Assembly (NCBI RefSeq): GCF_006716865.1
Contig: NZ_VFPT01000001.1
Coordinates: forward strand, 677,001 to 741,000
Reading direction: 5' to 3'
Origin: Roseinatronobacter monicus
GTDB taxonomy: Bacteria > Pseudomonadota > Alphaproteobacteria > Rhodobacterales > Rhodobacteraceae
Length of the DNA stretch: 64,000 nucleotides
Shown: piece after piece, positions 1 to 8,073 of the stretch
How the letters are laid out: every line of letters starts with the position of its first letter
Position numbering within the stretch: the stretch's first letter is position 1
Program-made: the position numbers and the translations under genes
Notes under the pieces: model-generated
What the model saw: the letters and a program-made list of their open reading frames with translations, nothing else
The model's database searches: none
Told to the model about the DNA's origin: nothing

Positions 1-1010
1 GCGCGCAATGCGATGCGGCCATCTCGGGGCTTGATGCCCTGATCTCTGCCTTTCTGGCGCAGGCAGAGGCGGGCGCGGATTGGGTCATGCCGGGGTTCAC
101 CCATCTGCAAACGGCGCAGCCTGTCACATGGGGCCATCACATGCTGGCCTATGTCGAAATGTTTGCCCGTGACAGATCGCGCTTTGAAGATGCGCGCGCG
201 CGGATGAATGAATGCCCGCTTGGCGCGGCGGCCCTTGCGGGCACGTCCTTTCCGATTGACCGGCACATGACCGCGCAGGCATTGGGCTTTGACCGGCCCA
301 CATCAAACTCGCTCGACACTGTCTCGGACCGCGATTTTGCGCTGGAATTTCTGGGCGCGGCCTCGATCTGTGCCATGCATCTGTCGCGTTTTGCCGAAGA
401 GCTGGTGATCTGGTCCTCGGCGCAATTTCGGTTCGTGCGCATGTCAGACCGCTTCTCGACCGGCTCCAGCATCATGCCCCAGAAACGCAATCCCGATGCC
501 GCCGAATTGCTGCGCGCCAAGCTGGGCCGCATCTTGGGCGCGACAGTTGCGCTGTTCACGGTCATGAAGGGGCTGCCGCTGACCTATTCGAAGGACATGC
601 AAGAAGACAAAGAACAGGTCTTTGACGCGGCTGATAACCTGATCCTCGGGCTTGCTGCGATGGAAGGGATGGTGCGTGATCTGACCGCCAATCGCGCAGC
701 CTTAGAGGCGGCGGCCTCGTCCGGCTTTTCCACCGCCACCGATCTGGCCGACTGGCTGGTGCGCGCGCTGAACCTGCCCTTCCGCGAGGCGCATCATGTG
801 ACCGGCGCTCTGGTCAAGCTGGCCGAGGATAAGGGCTGCGATCTGGCCGATCTCAGCTTGGACGAGATGCAGAAAATACATGGCGAAATCACGCAGGCGG
901 TCTATTCTGTATTGGGTGTGCAGAACTCGGTCGCCAGCCGGACAAGTTATGGCGGCACTGCACCAGAGAATGTGCGCGCCCAAGTCGCGCGCTGGAAAGA
1001 GGGGCTTTGA
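1..1010 (+). CDS. argH: Argininosuccinate lyase, C-terminal part (cut by window edge)
   Basis: Last step of arginine synthesis: splits argininosuccinate into arginine and fumarate in the cytoplasm. The frame is already open at the window edge (first full codon at base 3), so the N-terminus lies upstream. Visible family motifs are [18 protein letters not shown] near base 87 and the superfamily signature [12 protein letters not shown] near bases 465-500, whose serine loop contributes the catalytic residue in the fumarase/aspartase family. Family members are about 460 residues, and roughly 335 are present here. The stop overlaps the next start (ATGA at 1010), so it is translationally coupled to the small lipoprotein gene. 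An internal ATG at base 87 is not the true start, because conserved sequence continues in front of it. Identification is secure. Confidence 0.97.
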   Translation, partial: AQCDAAISGLDALISAFLAQAEAGADWVMPGFTHLQTAQPVTWGHHMLAYVEMFARDRSRFEDARARMNECPLGAAALAGTSFPIDRHMTAQALGFDRPTSNSLDTVSDRDFALEFLGAASICAMHLSRFAEELVIWSSAQFRFVRMSDRFSTGSSIMPQKRNPDAAELLRAKLGRILGATVALFTVMKGLPLTYSKDMQEDKEQVFDAADNLILGLAAMEGMVRDLTANRAALEAAASSGFSTATDLADWLVRALNLPFREAHHVTGALVKLAEDKGCDLADLSLDEMQKIHGEITQAVYSVLGVQNSVASRTSYGGTAPENVRAQVARWKEGL

Positions 1011-1147
1011 TGAAATACGCAGCACTCGCCGTCCTGCTCGCACTTGCCGCCTGCGGGGCAGAAGCGCCCCCAACCCATCCTGGCCAACCCGCCGCAGGCA
1101 TCGGCCTGAGCGGTGAGGTCACGATGGGCGCGAAGACAAGACTATGA
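1010..1147 (+). CDS. Small 45-residue lipoprotein, function unknown
   Basis: Very short gene between argH and the DUF2834 gene. It begins with the ATG that overlaps the argH stop and ends with TGA overlapping the next ATG at 1144. The product opens [20 protein letters not shown], a classic lipoprotein signal with lipobox LAAC and Cys15 as the lipidated residue. About 30 residues of proline- and glycine-rich sequence follow, with no recognisable domain. A tiny lipoprotein directly behind argH is familiar in Rhodobacteraceae, usually annotated as hypothetical. The double ATGA overlap argues that it is translated with its neighbours. The job is unknown; I infer membrane anchoring only. Confidence 0.75.
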   Translation: MKYAALAVLLALAACGAEAPPTHPGQPAAGIGLSGEVTMGAKTRL

Positions 1148-1458
1148 GTCCCCTGCGCCTGATATTCCTGGCCCTTGCCATCTGGGGCACGATCCATCCG
1201 ATGTATTGGTTCATCACATGGTTTGTGCAGAATGAATGGTCGCTAATGGCGATGGTCGATGCGTGGCACGCCAATGCCTCGACAACTGGTCTTGTCTGGG
1301 ATCTGACCATTGCGGCTGTCGCGCTGACAGTGTTCGTGCTGGTCGAAACATGGCAGCGCCGCCGCTTTATCGGGCTTCTGGCCATCCCCGCCACCTTTTG
1401 TATCGGGGTGTCCTGTGGGCTGCCTCTCTACCTGTTCCTGCGTTCACGACCAGAGTGA
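1144..1458 (+). CDS. DUF2834-type small membrane protein
   Basis: A 104-residue, very hydrophobic protein with three predicted membrane spans: about residues 5-25, containing the family-like stretch IWGTIHPMYWFITWF, about 48-68, and about 75-97. Length and pattern fit the DUF2834 family, whose function is not known. The start overlaps the lipoprotein stop by four bases, placing it in the argH transcript. It ends with a short basic tail. Not essential to the arginine or lysine steps on either side as far as the sequence shows. The family assignment is from memory of the sequence pattern and is moderately sure. Confidence 0.75.
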   Translation: MSPLRLIFLALAIWGTIHPMYWFITWFVQNEWSLMAMVDAWHANASTTGLVWDLTIAAVALTVFVLVETWQRRRFIGLLAIPATFCIGVSCGLPLYLFLRSRPE

Positions 1459-1466
1459 TCGGATCT

Positions 1467-1486
1467 TTTTCTTGCGCCAAATACTC
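1467..1486 (+). repeat. Dispersed post-stop motif, copy 1
   Basis: TTTTCTTGCGCCAAATACTC begins 8 bases after the stop of the DUF2834 gene and is followed by CCGCCGGAGG, in the 85-base gap before lysA. Near-identical copies lie at 63359-63378 (between argG and gpmI, sharing the CCGCCGGAGG tail) and at 39193-39212 on the minus strand (between soxB and soxD). It lies on the sense strand of the flanking genes each time. Confidence 0.8.
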
Positions 1487-1543
1487 CCGCCGGAGGCTCC
1501 CGCCCTCTCTTCCTCTCCTGCCGTTTGACTGAAAGCGCCTCTG

Positions 1544-2809
1544 ATGGACCATTTCCAATATCGTGGTGGCATCCTGCATGCCGAAGATGTGCCCCTGACC
1601 GAAATCGCCGCTGAGGTGTGCACGCCGTTCTATTGTTACTCCACGGCCACGCTGACCCGTCATTTCCGCCTGTTTCAGGAGGCGCTGGCGGGCATGGATC
1701 ATCTGGTCTGCTTTGCCATCAAATCGCTGTCCAATCAGGCGATCCTGCGCACGCTGGGCGATCTGGGTGCTGGAATGGATGTCGTGTCGGGGGGCGAGTA
1801 TCGCCGGGCATTGGCTGCGGGCATACCGGGCGCGCGCATTGTTTTCTCGGGGGTCGGCAAAACCCGCGAGGAAATGGCCTTTGCGCTGCGCAACGGTATC
1901 CGGCAGTTCAATGTCGAATCGGCCGAAGAATTGCGCGTGCTCTCGGATGTGGCAACGTCACTGGGCGCTGTGGCCCCGATCACGCTGCGCGTGAATCCTG
2001 ATGTGGACGCCAAAACCCACGAGAAAATCGCCACCGGGCGCAAAGAAGACAAATTCGGCGTCCCCATCAGCCGCGCGCGCGAGATTTATGCACAAGCCGC
2101 CGCATTGCCGGGCATTGATGTGGTGGGCGTCGACGTGCATATCGGCAGCCAATTGACAGACCTTGCGCCATTTGAAGCCGCATTCACCAAGATTGCCGAC
2201 CTGACGCGCGTGTTGCGCGCTGATGGCCACACCATCCGGCGGCTGGATCTGGGGGGTGGGCTTGGCATTCCCTATACCCGCTCGAATGAAACGCCACCGC
2301 TGCCGCTGGAATACGGCGCGATGATCCAGCGTGTGCTGGGCGATCTGGATGTCGAGATCGAGATAGAGCCGGGGCGGTTGATCGCGGGCAATGCCGGTAT
2401 TCTTGTGGCCTCGGTGATTTACCTGAAAGAAGGCGAGGGGCGTGATTTCCTGATCCTTGACGGGGCCATGAACGACCTGATCCGCCCGGCCATGTATGGG
2501 GCCTATCATGATATTGTGCCGGTGCTGGAACCTGTTGCCGCAGTCGCGCAAAGCCCGGTTGATATTGTCGGACCGGTCTGCGAATCGGGCGATACCTTTG
2601 CCAAAGGGCGTGACATGCCGCCACTTGCGCCGGGTGATCTTGTCGCCTTCCGCTCCGCCGGGGCATATGGCGCGGTCATGGCGTCGGAATACAATACGCG
2701 CCCTTTGATCCCCGAAGTTCTGGTGAAAGATGATCAATATGCTGTCATCCGGGCGCGTCCAAGCTTTGACGAGATCATTAATCGCGATACGTTGCCCACA
2801 TGGCTGTGA
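1544..2809 (+). CDS. lysA: Diaminopimelate decarboxylase
   Basis: Cytoplasmic PLP enzyme that decarboxylates meso-diaminopimelate to lysine. The product is 421 residues, typical of the family. Lys60 in CFAIKSLSN is the expected PLP Schiff-base lysine. The barrel shows the HIGSQ motif (about residue 204) and the glycine-rich phosphate-binding GGGLGIPY (about 237), and the EPGR motif lies near residue 276. The C-terminal beta domain carries CESGDTFAKGR, whose Cys completes the active site across the dimer. Downstream of argH and its small partners, with the dispersed motif in the preceding gap. The next gene follows after 33 bases, so co-transcription is likely. Identification is secure. Confidence 0.97.
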   Translation: MDHFQYRGGILHAEDVPLTEIAAEVCTPFYCYSTATLTRHFRLFQEALAGMDHLVCFAIKSLSNQAILRTLGDLGAGMDVVSGGEYRRALAAGIPGARIVFSGVGKTREEMAFALRNGIRQFNVESAEELRVLSDVATSLGAVAPITLRVNPDVDAKTHEKIATGRKEDKFGVPISRAREIYAQAAALPGIDVVGVDVHIGSQLTDLAPFEAAFTKIADLTRVLRADGHTIRRLDLGGGLGIPYTRSNETPPLPLEYGAMIQRVLGDLDVEIEIEPGRLIAGNAGILVASVIYLKEGEGRDFLILDGAMNDLIRPAMYGAYHDIVPVLEPVAAVAQSPVDIVGPVCESGDTFAKGRDMPPLAPGDLVAFRSAGAYGAVMASEYNTRPLIPEVLVKDDQYAVIRARPSFDEIINRDTLPTWL

Positions 2810-2842
2810 CACCAGCAGACCTGTAAGCACAAGCGAGGGTGT

Positions 2843-5323
2843 ATGCGCAGACGTAAAGCCAGCGAAACCAACCCGGCCCTGACACGCGCGCTGCGCGGCA
2901 CATTGACAGGGCTGTGGCTGGAGCGATTGGCCCGCGCTTTCTGGCCCTTCACGACCGTGATCTTGTTTGCGATTGCGGCACTCGGGTTTGGCGCACAGGA
3001 TGCTGTGCCCCCCGTCTGGGCGCTCTCGGGCGTTGTCACGACACTCGTGCTGGCGCTTGTGGCATTTGGTCTTGGTGCTTGGCGGTTGCGCATTCCCACC
3101 CGCGCGGATGCCGCCGCGCGGCTGGATGCCTCCATGCCGGGGCGACCACTCAGCGCTTTGGCGGATGAACAGATCATCGGGTCCGGTGATGACGCCTCAC
3201 GCCGTGTCTGGGCCGCACATCTGGCCCGAATGCAAGCGCGACTGGCACAGGCGCGGGCCGTTCCGGGCAATCTGCGGCTTGCACAATATGACCGGTTCGG
3301 GTTGCGCTACATTGCAATGACGGGCTTTGTGACGGCTGTCTTGTTCGGTGCCCCGTCGCGCGTGAGCGAGATTTCAGAGATTGCGCAGATACCGGGCCGC
3401 GCCGAAGCCGTAGCCCTTGGCCCGTCATGGGAAGTCTGGGTGCAACCGCCCAGCTATACCGGCCGCCCCAGCCTATACCTCAATGAGGTGGACCGTGTCC
3501 GTCTGGACCTGCCGCAAGGCAGCCGTGTGACTGTGCGGTTCTATGGTCAGGAAGGCATCATGTCGGTGCAGGAAAGCCTGTCTGACCGCGGCGAGTATGA
3601 CCCCAACGAGATGGCGCAGGATTTCGAGATTGAACGCTCGGGCCGGTTGAGTGTGCGCGGCCCCGCGGGGCGTGACTGGGAAGTCGTCGCCCTAGTGGAC
3701 CAGCCGCCAGAAGTGGCGTTGCGCGGGCGCGCGGAGCGCGAGCGTGGCGGGCTGATGCGTCAGGATTTCATCGCAACAGATGATTACGGTGTTGTCGATG
3801 GCGAGGTACAGGTCGCCCTTGATCTAGAGAATGTCGAGCGGCGCTTCGGGCTTGCAGCGGAACCAGAGCCGCGCAGCGATATGGCCTTGTCTTTGCCGAT
3901 GCCTGCGTCTGGTTCGCGCGCCGAGATTGAGGACGCCTTTATCGAGGATTTCTCGCAGCATCCTTGGGCCAATCTGCCTGTGACAATCGCGCTGCAAGTG
4001 GAAGATGCGCGCGGTCAGACGGCGACAACCGGCGCCACAGAGATGGTCCTGCCCGGACGGCGGTTCTTTGACCCAACAGCGGCTGCGGTGATCGAAATGC
4101 GGCGTGATCTGCTGTGGACACGCGAAAACGCGCGGCGCGTTGGCGAATTGATGATAGCCATCGGGCACAGGCCGGAAGAGGCCTTCCGCTCGGTCGAGGC
4201 ACGCATCCGCTTTACTGAGACGCGCGAGATGTTACTGGCCAGCCTAGATCAGGGCGAAATGGATGGCACCCTGCGTGACGAATTGTCGGAAAAATTGTGG
4301 GATTTGGCCGTCTTGCTGGAAGAAGGCGAGTTGGCTGATGCGCGCGAGCGGTTGCGTCGGGCGCAAGAGCGGCTGGATGAAGCGGTGCGCAGTGGCGCAG
4401 ATCCCGCCGAAATCGCGGAATTGATGGACGAGTTGCGCGAAGCGATGCGCGATTACATGCGCCAGCTTGCCGAGCAGCCGCGCGAACGTGGCGAGCCGCC
4501 GATGGATGGCGAAAGCATGGAAATCACGCAAGACCAGATTCAGGACTTGCTCGACCGTATTCAGGAGTTGATGGAAGAAGGCCGCATGGACGAAGCGGCG
4601 GAGCTTCTGGCACAGTTGAACGAGTTGCTTGAGAATTTGCAGGTGGCTGAAGGTGAGGGCGGCGAAGGCATGCCCGGCGATCAGGCAATGGAAGGTCTGG
4701 GCGAAACCCTGCGCGACCAGCAAAACCTGTCTGATGACACGTTCAACGAGCTTCAGGATGAATTCCGCAACGGCGACGAGTCCGCCGAGGGCGAACAAGG
4801 CGAAGGTGAAGGCGAGGGCGAGGGGCGGGGCGAAGAGCTTGGAGAGCGTCAGCGCGGATTGGCCGATCAGTTGCGTGACCAGCAATTGCAACCCCTTCCA
4901 GGCGAAGGAACGCCCGAAGGCGATGCCGCACTCGAAGCGCTGGAGCGCGCGCAGCGCGCGATGGAAGAAGCCGCAGAAGCCCTGGAGAACGGCGAGACGG
5001 GCGAGGCCCTGAGTCGGCAAGCCGACGCGATGGAGGCCATGCGGGACGGCATGCGTGCGATGAACGAGGCCCGTGCGCAGGACCAGCGCGACCAGCAAGG
5101 CGATCAGGCCAGCAATGAGGGCGGTGATGGCAGCAACCGCGACCCGCTGGGCCGCGAGCGCAATCAGGGTGGCGAAGTCGGGACCGACGATGACCTGCTG
5201 CAAGGCGAAGACGTCTATCGCCGCGCGCAGGACTTGCTGGAAGAGCTGCGCCGCCGCTCGGCAGAGCTGGAGCGCCCCGAGGCCGAACTGGATTACCTGC
5301 GCCGGCTTCTGGACCGGTTCTGA
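2843..5323 (+). CDS. TIGR02302 family (DUF4175) membrane protein
   Basis: 826-residue alphaproteobacterial protein of unknown function. N-terminal membrane spans are seen at about residues 30-50, 55-80 and 150-170, followed by a large soluble region. Roughly residues 440-790 are rich in Glu, Gln, Arg and Ala in heptad-like order (predicted coiled coil), with a low-complexity Gly-Glu patch near residues 645-670. The start ATG at 2843 is preceded by GAGG at a good distance. It lies 33 bases behind lysA, the usual neighbour in Rhodobacteraceae. A rho-independent-type hairpin follows at 5400. Length and layout match the TIGR02302 family (about 850 residues). A role in the cell envelope is only a guess from the membrane anchor and coiled coil. 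Confidence 0.85.
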   Translation: MRRRKASETNPALTRALRGTLTGLWLERLARAFWPFTTVILFAIAALGFGAQDAVPPVWALSGVVTTLVLALVAFGLGAWRLRIPTRADAAARLDASMPGRPLSALADEQIIGSGDDASRRVWAAHLARMQARLAQARAVPGNLRLAQYDRFGLRYIAMTGFVTAVLFGAPSRVSEISEIAQIPGRAEAVALGPSWEVWVQPPSYTGRPSLYLNEVDRVRLDLPQGSRVTVRFYGQEGIMSVQESLSDRGEYDPNEMAQDFEIERSGRLSVRGPAGRDWEVVALVDQPPEVALRGRAERERGGLMRQDFIATDDYGVVDGEVQVALDLENVERRFGLAAEPEPRSDMALSLPMPASGSRAEIEDAFIEDFSQHPWANLPVTIALQVEDARGQTATTGATEMVLPGRRFFDPTAAAVIEMRRDLLWTRENARRVGELMIAIGHRPEEAFRSVEARIRFTETREMLLASLDQGEMDGTLRDELSEKLWDLAVLLEEGELADARERLRRAQERLDEAVRSGADPAEIAELMDELREAMRDYMRQLAEQPRERGEPPMDGESMEITQDQIQDLLDRIQELMEEGRMDEAAELLAQLNELLENLQVAEGEGGEGMPGDQAMEGLGETLRDQQNLSDDTFNELQDEFRNGDESAEGEQGEGEGEGEGRGEELGERQRGLADQLRDQQLQPLPGEGTPEGDAALEALERAQRAMEEAAEALENGETGEALSRQADAMEAMRDGMRAMNEARAQDQRDQQGDQASNEGGDGSNRDPLGRERNQGGEVGTDDDLLQGEDVYRRAQDLLEELRRRSAELERPEAELDYLRRLLDRF

Positions 5324-5397
5324 CCTGCTGTGACGAGGAGCCTGTGCAACAGAGCGCGCAGTCGCGGCAGTGACAAGACGCTGACAATCTGACCACG

Positions 5398-5426
5398 AAA
5401 AAGCCCCGCCAGACTGGCGGGGCTTT
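5398..5426 (-). terminator. Strong intrinsic terminator behind rpsD (probably bidirectional)
   Basis: A 12-bp perfect stem (AAAGCCCCGCCA at 5400-5411 paired with 5415-5426) with a three-base GAC loop. On the minus strand the stem is followed by five T residues, the intrinsic terminator layout for rpsD, which stops at 5453. The AAA/TTT ends mean it may also stop transcripts coming from the TIGR02302 gene on the plus strand. Confidence 0.9.
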
Positions 5427-5452
5427 GAAATTCTGCTGGGGTATGGCGAAGA

Positions 5453-6073
5453 TCAGTTCTTCGCGTAGAATTCCACCACAAGGTTTGGTTCCATCTGAAC
5501 CGGATAGGGAACATCGCCAAGTGCAGGCATACGCACGAAAGTCGCGGTCAGCTTGGAGTGATCGACTTCCAGATAGTCGGGTACGTCACGTTCTGCCAGA
5601 CCAACAGCTTCCAGAATGATGGCCAACTGCTTGGACTTGTCGCGGATTGCGATGACATCGCCTTCTTTGACGCGGTAGCTTGGAATGTTCACGCGTGTTC
5701 CGTTCACGGTGATATGCCCGTGGTTGACGAACTGGCGCGCGGCAAAGACTGTCGGCACGAATTTCGCACGGTAGATCACGGCATCAAGGCGACGCTCCAG
5801 CAGGCCGATCAGGTTTTCACCCGTATCGCCCTTGATACGCTCGGCTTCGGCAAAGATGCGGCGGAACTGCTTTTCGGTCAGATCGCCGTAATAGCCCTTC
5901 AGCTTTTGCTTGGCGCGCAGCTGGGTGCCGAAATCCGACATTTTGCCCTTGCGGCGCTGGCCATGCTGGCCGGGGCCATATTCGCGGCGGTTCACAGGGC
6001 TTTTTGGACGGCCCCAGATGTTTTCGCCCATGCGGCGGTCAAGTTTGTATTTGGCAGACGTGCGTTTGGTCAC
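5453..6073 (-). CDS. rpsD: 30S ribosomal protein S4
   Basis: Primary 16S rRNA-binding protein of the small subunit body. The product is 206 residues when started at the GTG at 6073 ([20 protein letters not shown]), preceded by AAGGAG at an ideal distance. A longer open frame reaching 6181 is not supported by homology. N-terminal S4 domain, then the S4 RNA-binding fold with [18 protein letters not shown] (about residues 95-112) and [20 protein letters not shown]. This is the cysteine-free S4 form without the N-terminal zinc motif. Monocistronic here, with its own terminator. Identification is secure. Confidence 0.98.
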   Translation of the reverse strand: MTKRTSAKYKLDRRMGENIWGRPKSPVNRREYGPGQHGQRRKGKMSDFGTQLRAKQKLKGYYGDLTEKQFRRIFAEAERIKGDTGENLIGLLERRLDAVIYRAKFVPTVFAARQFVNHGHITVNGTRVNIPSYRVKEGDVIAIRDKSKQLAIILEAVGLAERDVPDYLEVDHSKLTATFVRMPALGDVPYPVQMEPNLVVEFYAKN

Positions 6074-6258
6074 GGCTGATCTCCTTCGGTTGCAGCCCCG
6101 GATGGGGCAATATGAAGGGCGTTGTCCTCTCCCGCGTGTGGCGGGCGACAGGCGTCCTTTTGCAAGGGCCCCCAACACCAATGATGTCCAAGGCGCAGAA
6201 GCGCCACAGATTGCGCGCTTATACAGAGCGCGCGGGTGGTGTCAATGCAAGCTGTCGC

Positions 6259-7290
6259 TCAGGCTGCGAGAAGGGCCGCTTCGGCCAGATTTAGGCAGCG
6301 GCGCGCGGTCGGGCCATAGCTTTCCGGCGCTGTCACCCAGTTTTCACACAGCTGCCGCAAGGCGCGCTTGTGCTCGCGCAGGGTCTGCGCCGGGGCCAGT
6401 GCCGGGTGGAAACTTTCGGTTGGCACGCCATTGGCATAGATGATCTGGTGTTCTTCCAGCAGCAAATGCCGGTAACAGATGCCATGAAGCGCCGGATCTT
6501 GCGTGATTGTTCTGAAATTGATCAGGTCGCTTGCACGGACCAGCACTTCTTCGCAGCCAAACAATGCGCGCGCCTGTGCCCCGCTGACAACGATCCTGTG
6601 TCCGGGCGAGACGCACAGATCGTCACTCGGCATCCCGTCTTCCAGTGCCCCGCGCCGCAGCCGGATGGGGCGCAATTGCGGATGGCGGCGCAGTGCTGGT
6701 CCCGACAGCATGCTCTGGCCAAGCCAGAGCACTGGTTGCGGGCCGTTGTCGCGTGTCATGATCTTGTCACCGACCTTGAGCAGAGCGACTGGCCGTGCCC
6801 CCTGCGGTGTTGCAATCAGTGTGTCGGACGCAAAGCAGATCACATCTTGCGACGGGTTTCGCGCAGCGCAGGGGGCCGGGCGATGATGGGTGATCCAGCA
6901 GGTCTGGCCTTGTGGTGGCATCGGACCCTCAAAGATAACAAGCGTTTGCAGCCCAGTGTCGGCAATGCGGGCGGTATAGCTTGCAGAACCGTCGGTCACA
7001 GTGAACCCGCCAGCGGGTGGCCCCGCGAAATCTTCAACACCTGATGGTCGGGGCAGGGCACCGCTAAGTCGTTGCGCGATCGCGCGCGCATTCTCTCGGA
7101 TATCGTGAATTTCAATCGGTGCAGGCAAAGGCAAGACTGATTGCTGGCCATCAAGGCGCATTGCCGCACCCCGCCATTGCCAGCTTGCCCCGACACGCAA
7201 CCATGAAGGGTCTATTCCGGTTGCGCCGTCAATCTGCGTCATGTCCCAGCTTATCGCGAACACGCCGTCATGCGGTATTGCCATTGTCAT
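6259..7290 (-). CDS. Hint-domain protein (Hint_2 type), 343 residues
   Basis: Contains a Hedgehog/intein-type (Hint) autoprocessing fold: the start CFASDTLIATPQGARPV (about residue 170) carries the nucleophile-position Cys followed by block A, and LCVSPGHRIVVSG (about 245) matches the block with the conserved His. An N-terminal region of about 165 residues has no recognisable domain. Such stand-alone Hint proteins are common in Rhodobacteraceae, often on secreted or surface proteins, but their role is unproven. I chose ATG at 7290 (GACGAGG just upstream) over the TTG at 7353. Single gene, 185 bases behind rpsD. No signal peptide or export repeat is obvious in this copy. Whether it self-cleaves is unknown. 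Confidence 0.8.
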   Translation of the reverse strand: MTMAIPHDGVFAISWDMTQIDGATGIDPSWLRVGASWQWRGAAMRLDGQQSVLPLPAPIEIHDIRENARAIAQRLSGALPRPSGVEDFAGPPAGGFTVTDGSASYTARIADTGLQTLVIFEGPMPPQGQTCWITHHRPAPCAARNPSQDVICFASDTLIATPQGARPVALLKVGDKIMTRDNGPQPVLWLGQSMLSGPALRRHPQLRPIRLRRGALEDGMPSDDLCVSPGHRIVVSGAQARALFGCEEVLVRASDLINFRTITQDPALHGICYRHLLLEEHQIIYANGVPTESFHPALAPAQTLREHKRALRQLCENWVTAPESYGPTARRCLNLAEAALLAA

Positions 7291-7413
7291 GCCAGCCTCG
7301 TCTATGCTGCTTTTGCAGTGCAGCTTACGCAGACGATAGCAAAATTTTTTCAAAAAAACCAGTGGTTATATCATCATCGGCGGGCGCATGCGTTGGGGCG
7401 CGTGTGTGATTCT

Positions 7414-8052
7414 TCAGGGCCAGCCATGCGTGAGCGCCGCCATCACGGCTTGCGTGCGGTTACTCACCCCCAAGCGCCGGCATAGGGTTTTCACATGCAG
7501 CTTGATGGTCGGCTCGCTTAGTTTCAGAATGCGGGCAATTTCCTTGTTGGTCTTGCCATCACATAGCGCCTTTAGAACCTCGTTCTCGCGCGTGGTCAAT
7601 TTCGGACGCTCAGGCACATTCGGAGCGGCGCACAGTGGCCCCTCGCTTTGCGGGTCAGTTTCTGTTAACAGATCGACAGGAACATACCGCTCTCCCAATG
7701 CCATAAAGCGTATGGCGTTCAAAAGTGACGATGCTGTCATGGATTTGTGCAAAAACCCCTGTACACCCATCAAAAATGCCCGCTCGACGGCAGCGCGTGG
7801 GGCCATGCCAGAAAACAGTGCAACGGGGGGCGCATCGGGCATTTTGAGGATGGCGTCCAGCCCCTCCAAGGCGTTCATGCCTGGCATACTGTAATCAAGC
7901 AGCACCAGATCGAACCTTTCGGCACGCGCTAGTATTTGCGTTGCTTCGTCAATGGTGCCTGCGGTGACAATTTCAATATCGTGCTCTTGCTCTAGGAATG
8001 AGCAGAGTGTGTCTCGCAAGAGCATATGATCGTCGGCAATCAGAAGTCGCAT
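7414..8052 (-). CDS. NarL/FixJ-type response regulator with LuxR HTH
   Basis: 212-residue transcription regulator. The N-terminal receiver (residues 1-120) has the acidic pair in LLIADDH and the phospho-acceptor Asp in LVLLDYSMPGM (about residue 54). The C-terminal LuxR-type helix-turn-helix (about 148-208) reads LTTRENEVLKALCDGKTNKE. It lies 21 bases behind the hybrid kinase, so kinase and regulator form one operon and presumably one phosphorelay. Because an insertion sequence separates the kinase 5' end from this gene, its native promoter is probably disconnected; expression would depend on internal or IS-derived promoters. Target genes are not evident. The call as a response regulator is secure, the partnership is inferred from position. 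Confidence 0.93.
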   Translation of the reverse strand: MRLLIADDHMLLRDTLCSFLEQEHDIEIVTAGTIDEATQILARAERFDLVLLDYSMPGMNALEGLDAILKMPDAPPVALFSGMAPRAAVERAFLMGVQGFLHKSMTASSLLNAIRFMALGERYVPVDLLTETDPQSEGPLCAAPNVPERPKLTTRENEVLKALCDGKTNKEIARILKLSEPTIKLHVKTLCRRLGVSNRTQAVMAALTHGWP

Positions 8053-8073
8053 ATAATGTGCCCTAGCTAGACT

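Noticed and set aside
1958..2830. Minus-strand open frame opposite lysA
   Set aside because: Shadow of lysA; no start region and no protein family.
4640..4850. Repeat array (GEGEGEG-type) in the TIGR02302 gene
   Set aside because: Low-complexity coding sequence, not a DNA tandem repeat or CRISPR: no constant unit or spacer.
4244..5203. Long minus-strand open frame (319 codons) across the TIGR02302 gene
   Set aside because: It is the mirror of the low-complexity Glu/Gln-rich end of that gene; no ribosome site, Leu/Phe-rich antisense composition and no family resemblance.
6074..6181. Longer N-terminus for ribosomal protein S4
   Set aside because: The added 36 residues are unlike any S4; GTG 6073 with AAGGAG gives the exact family start.
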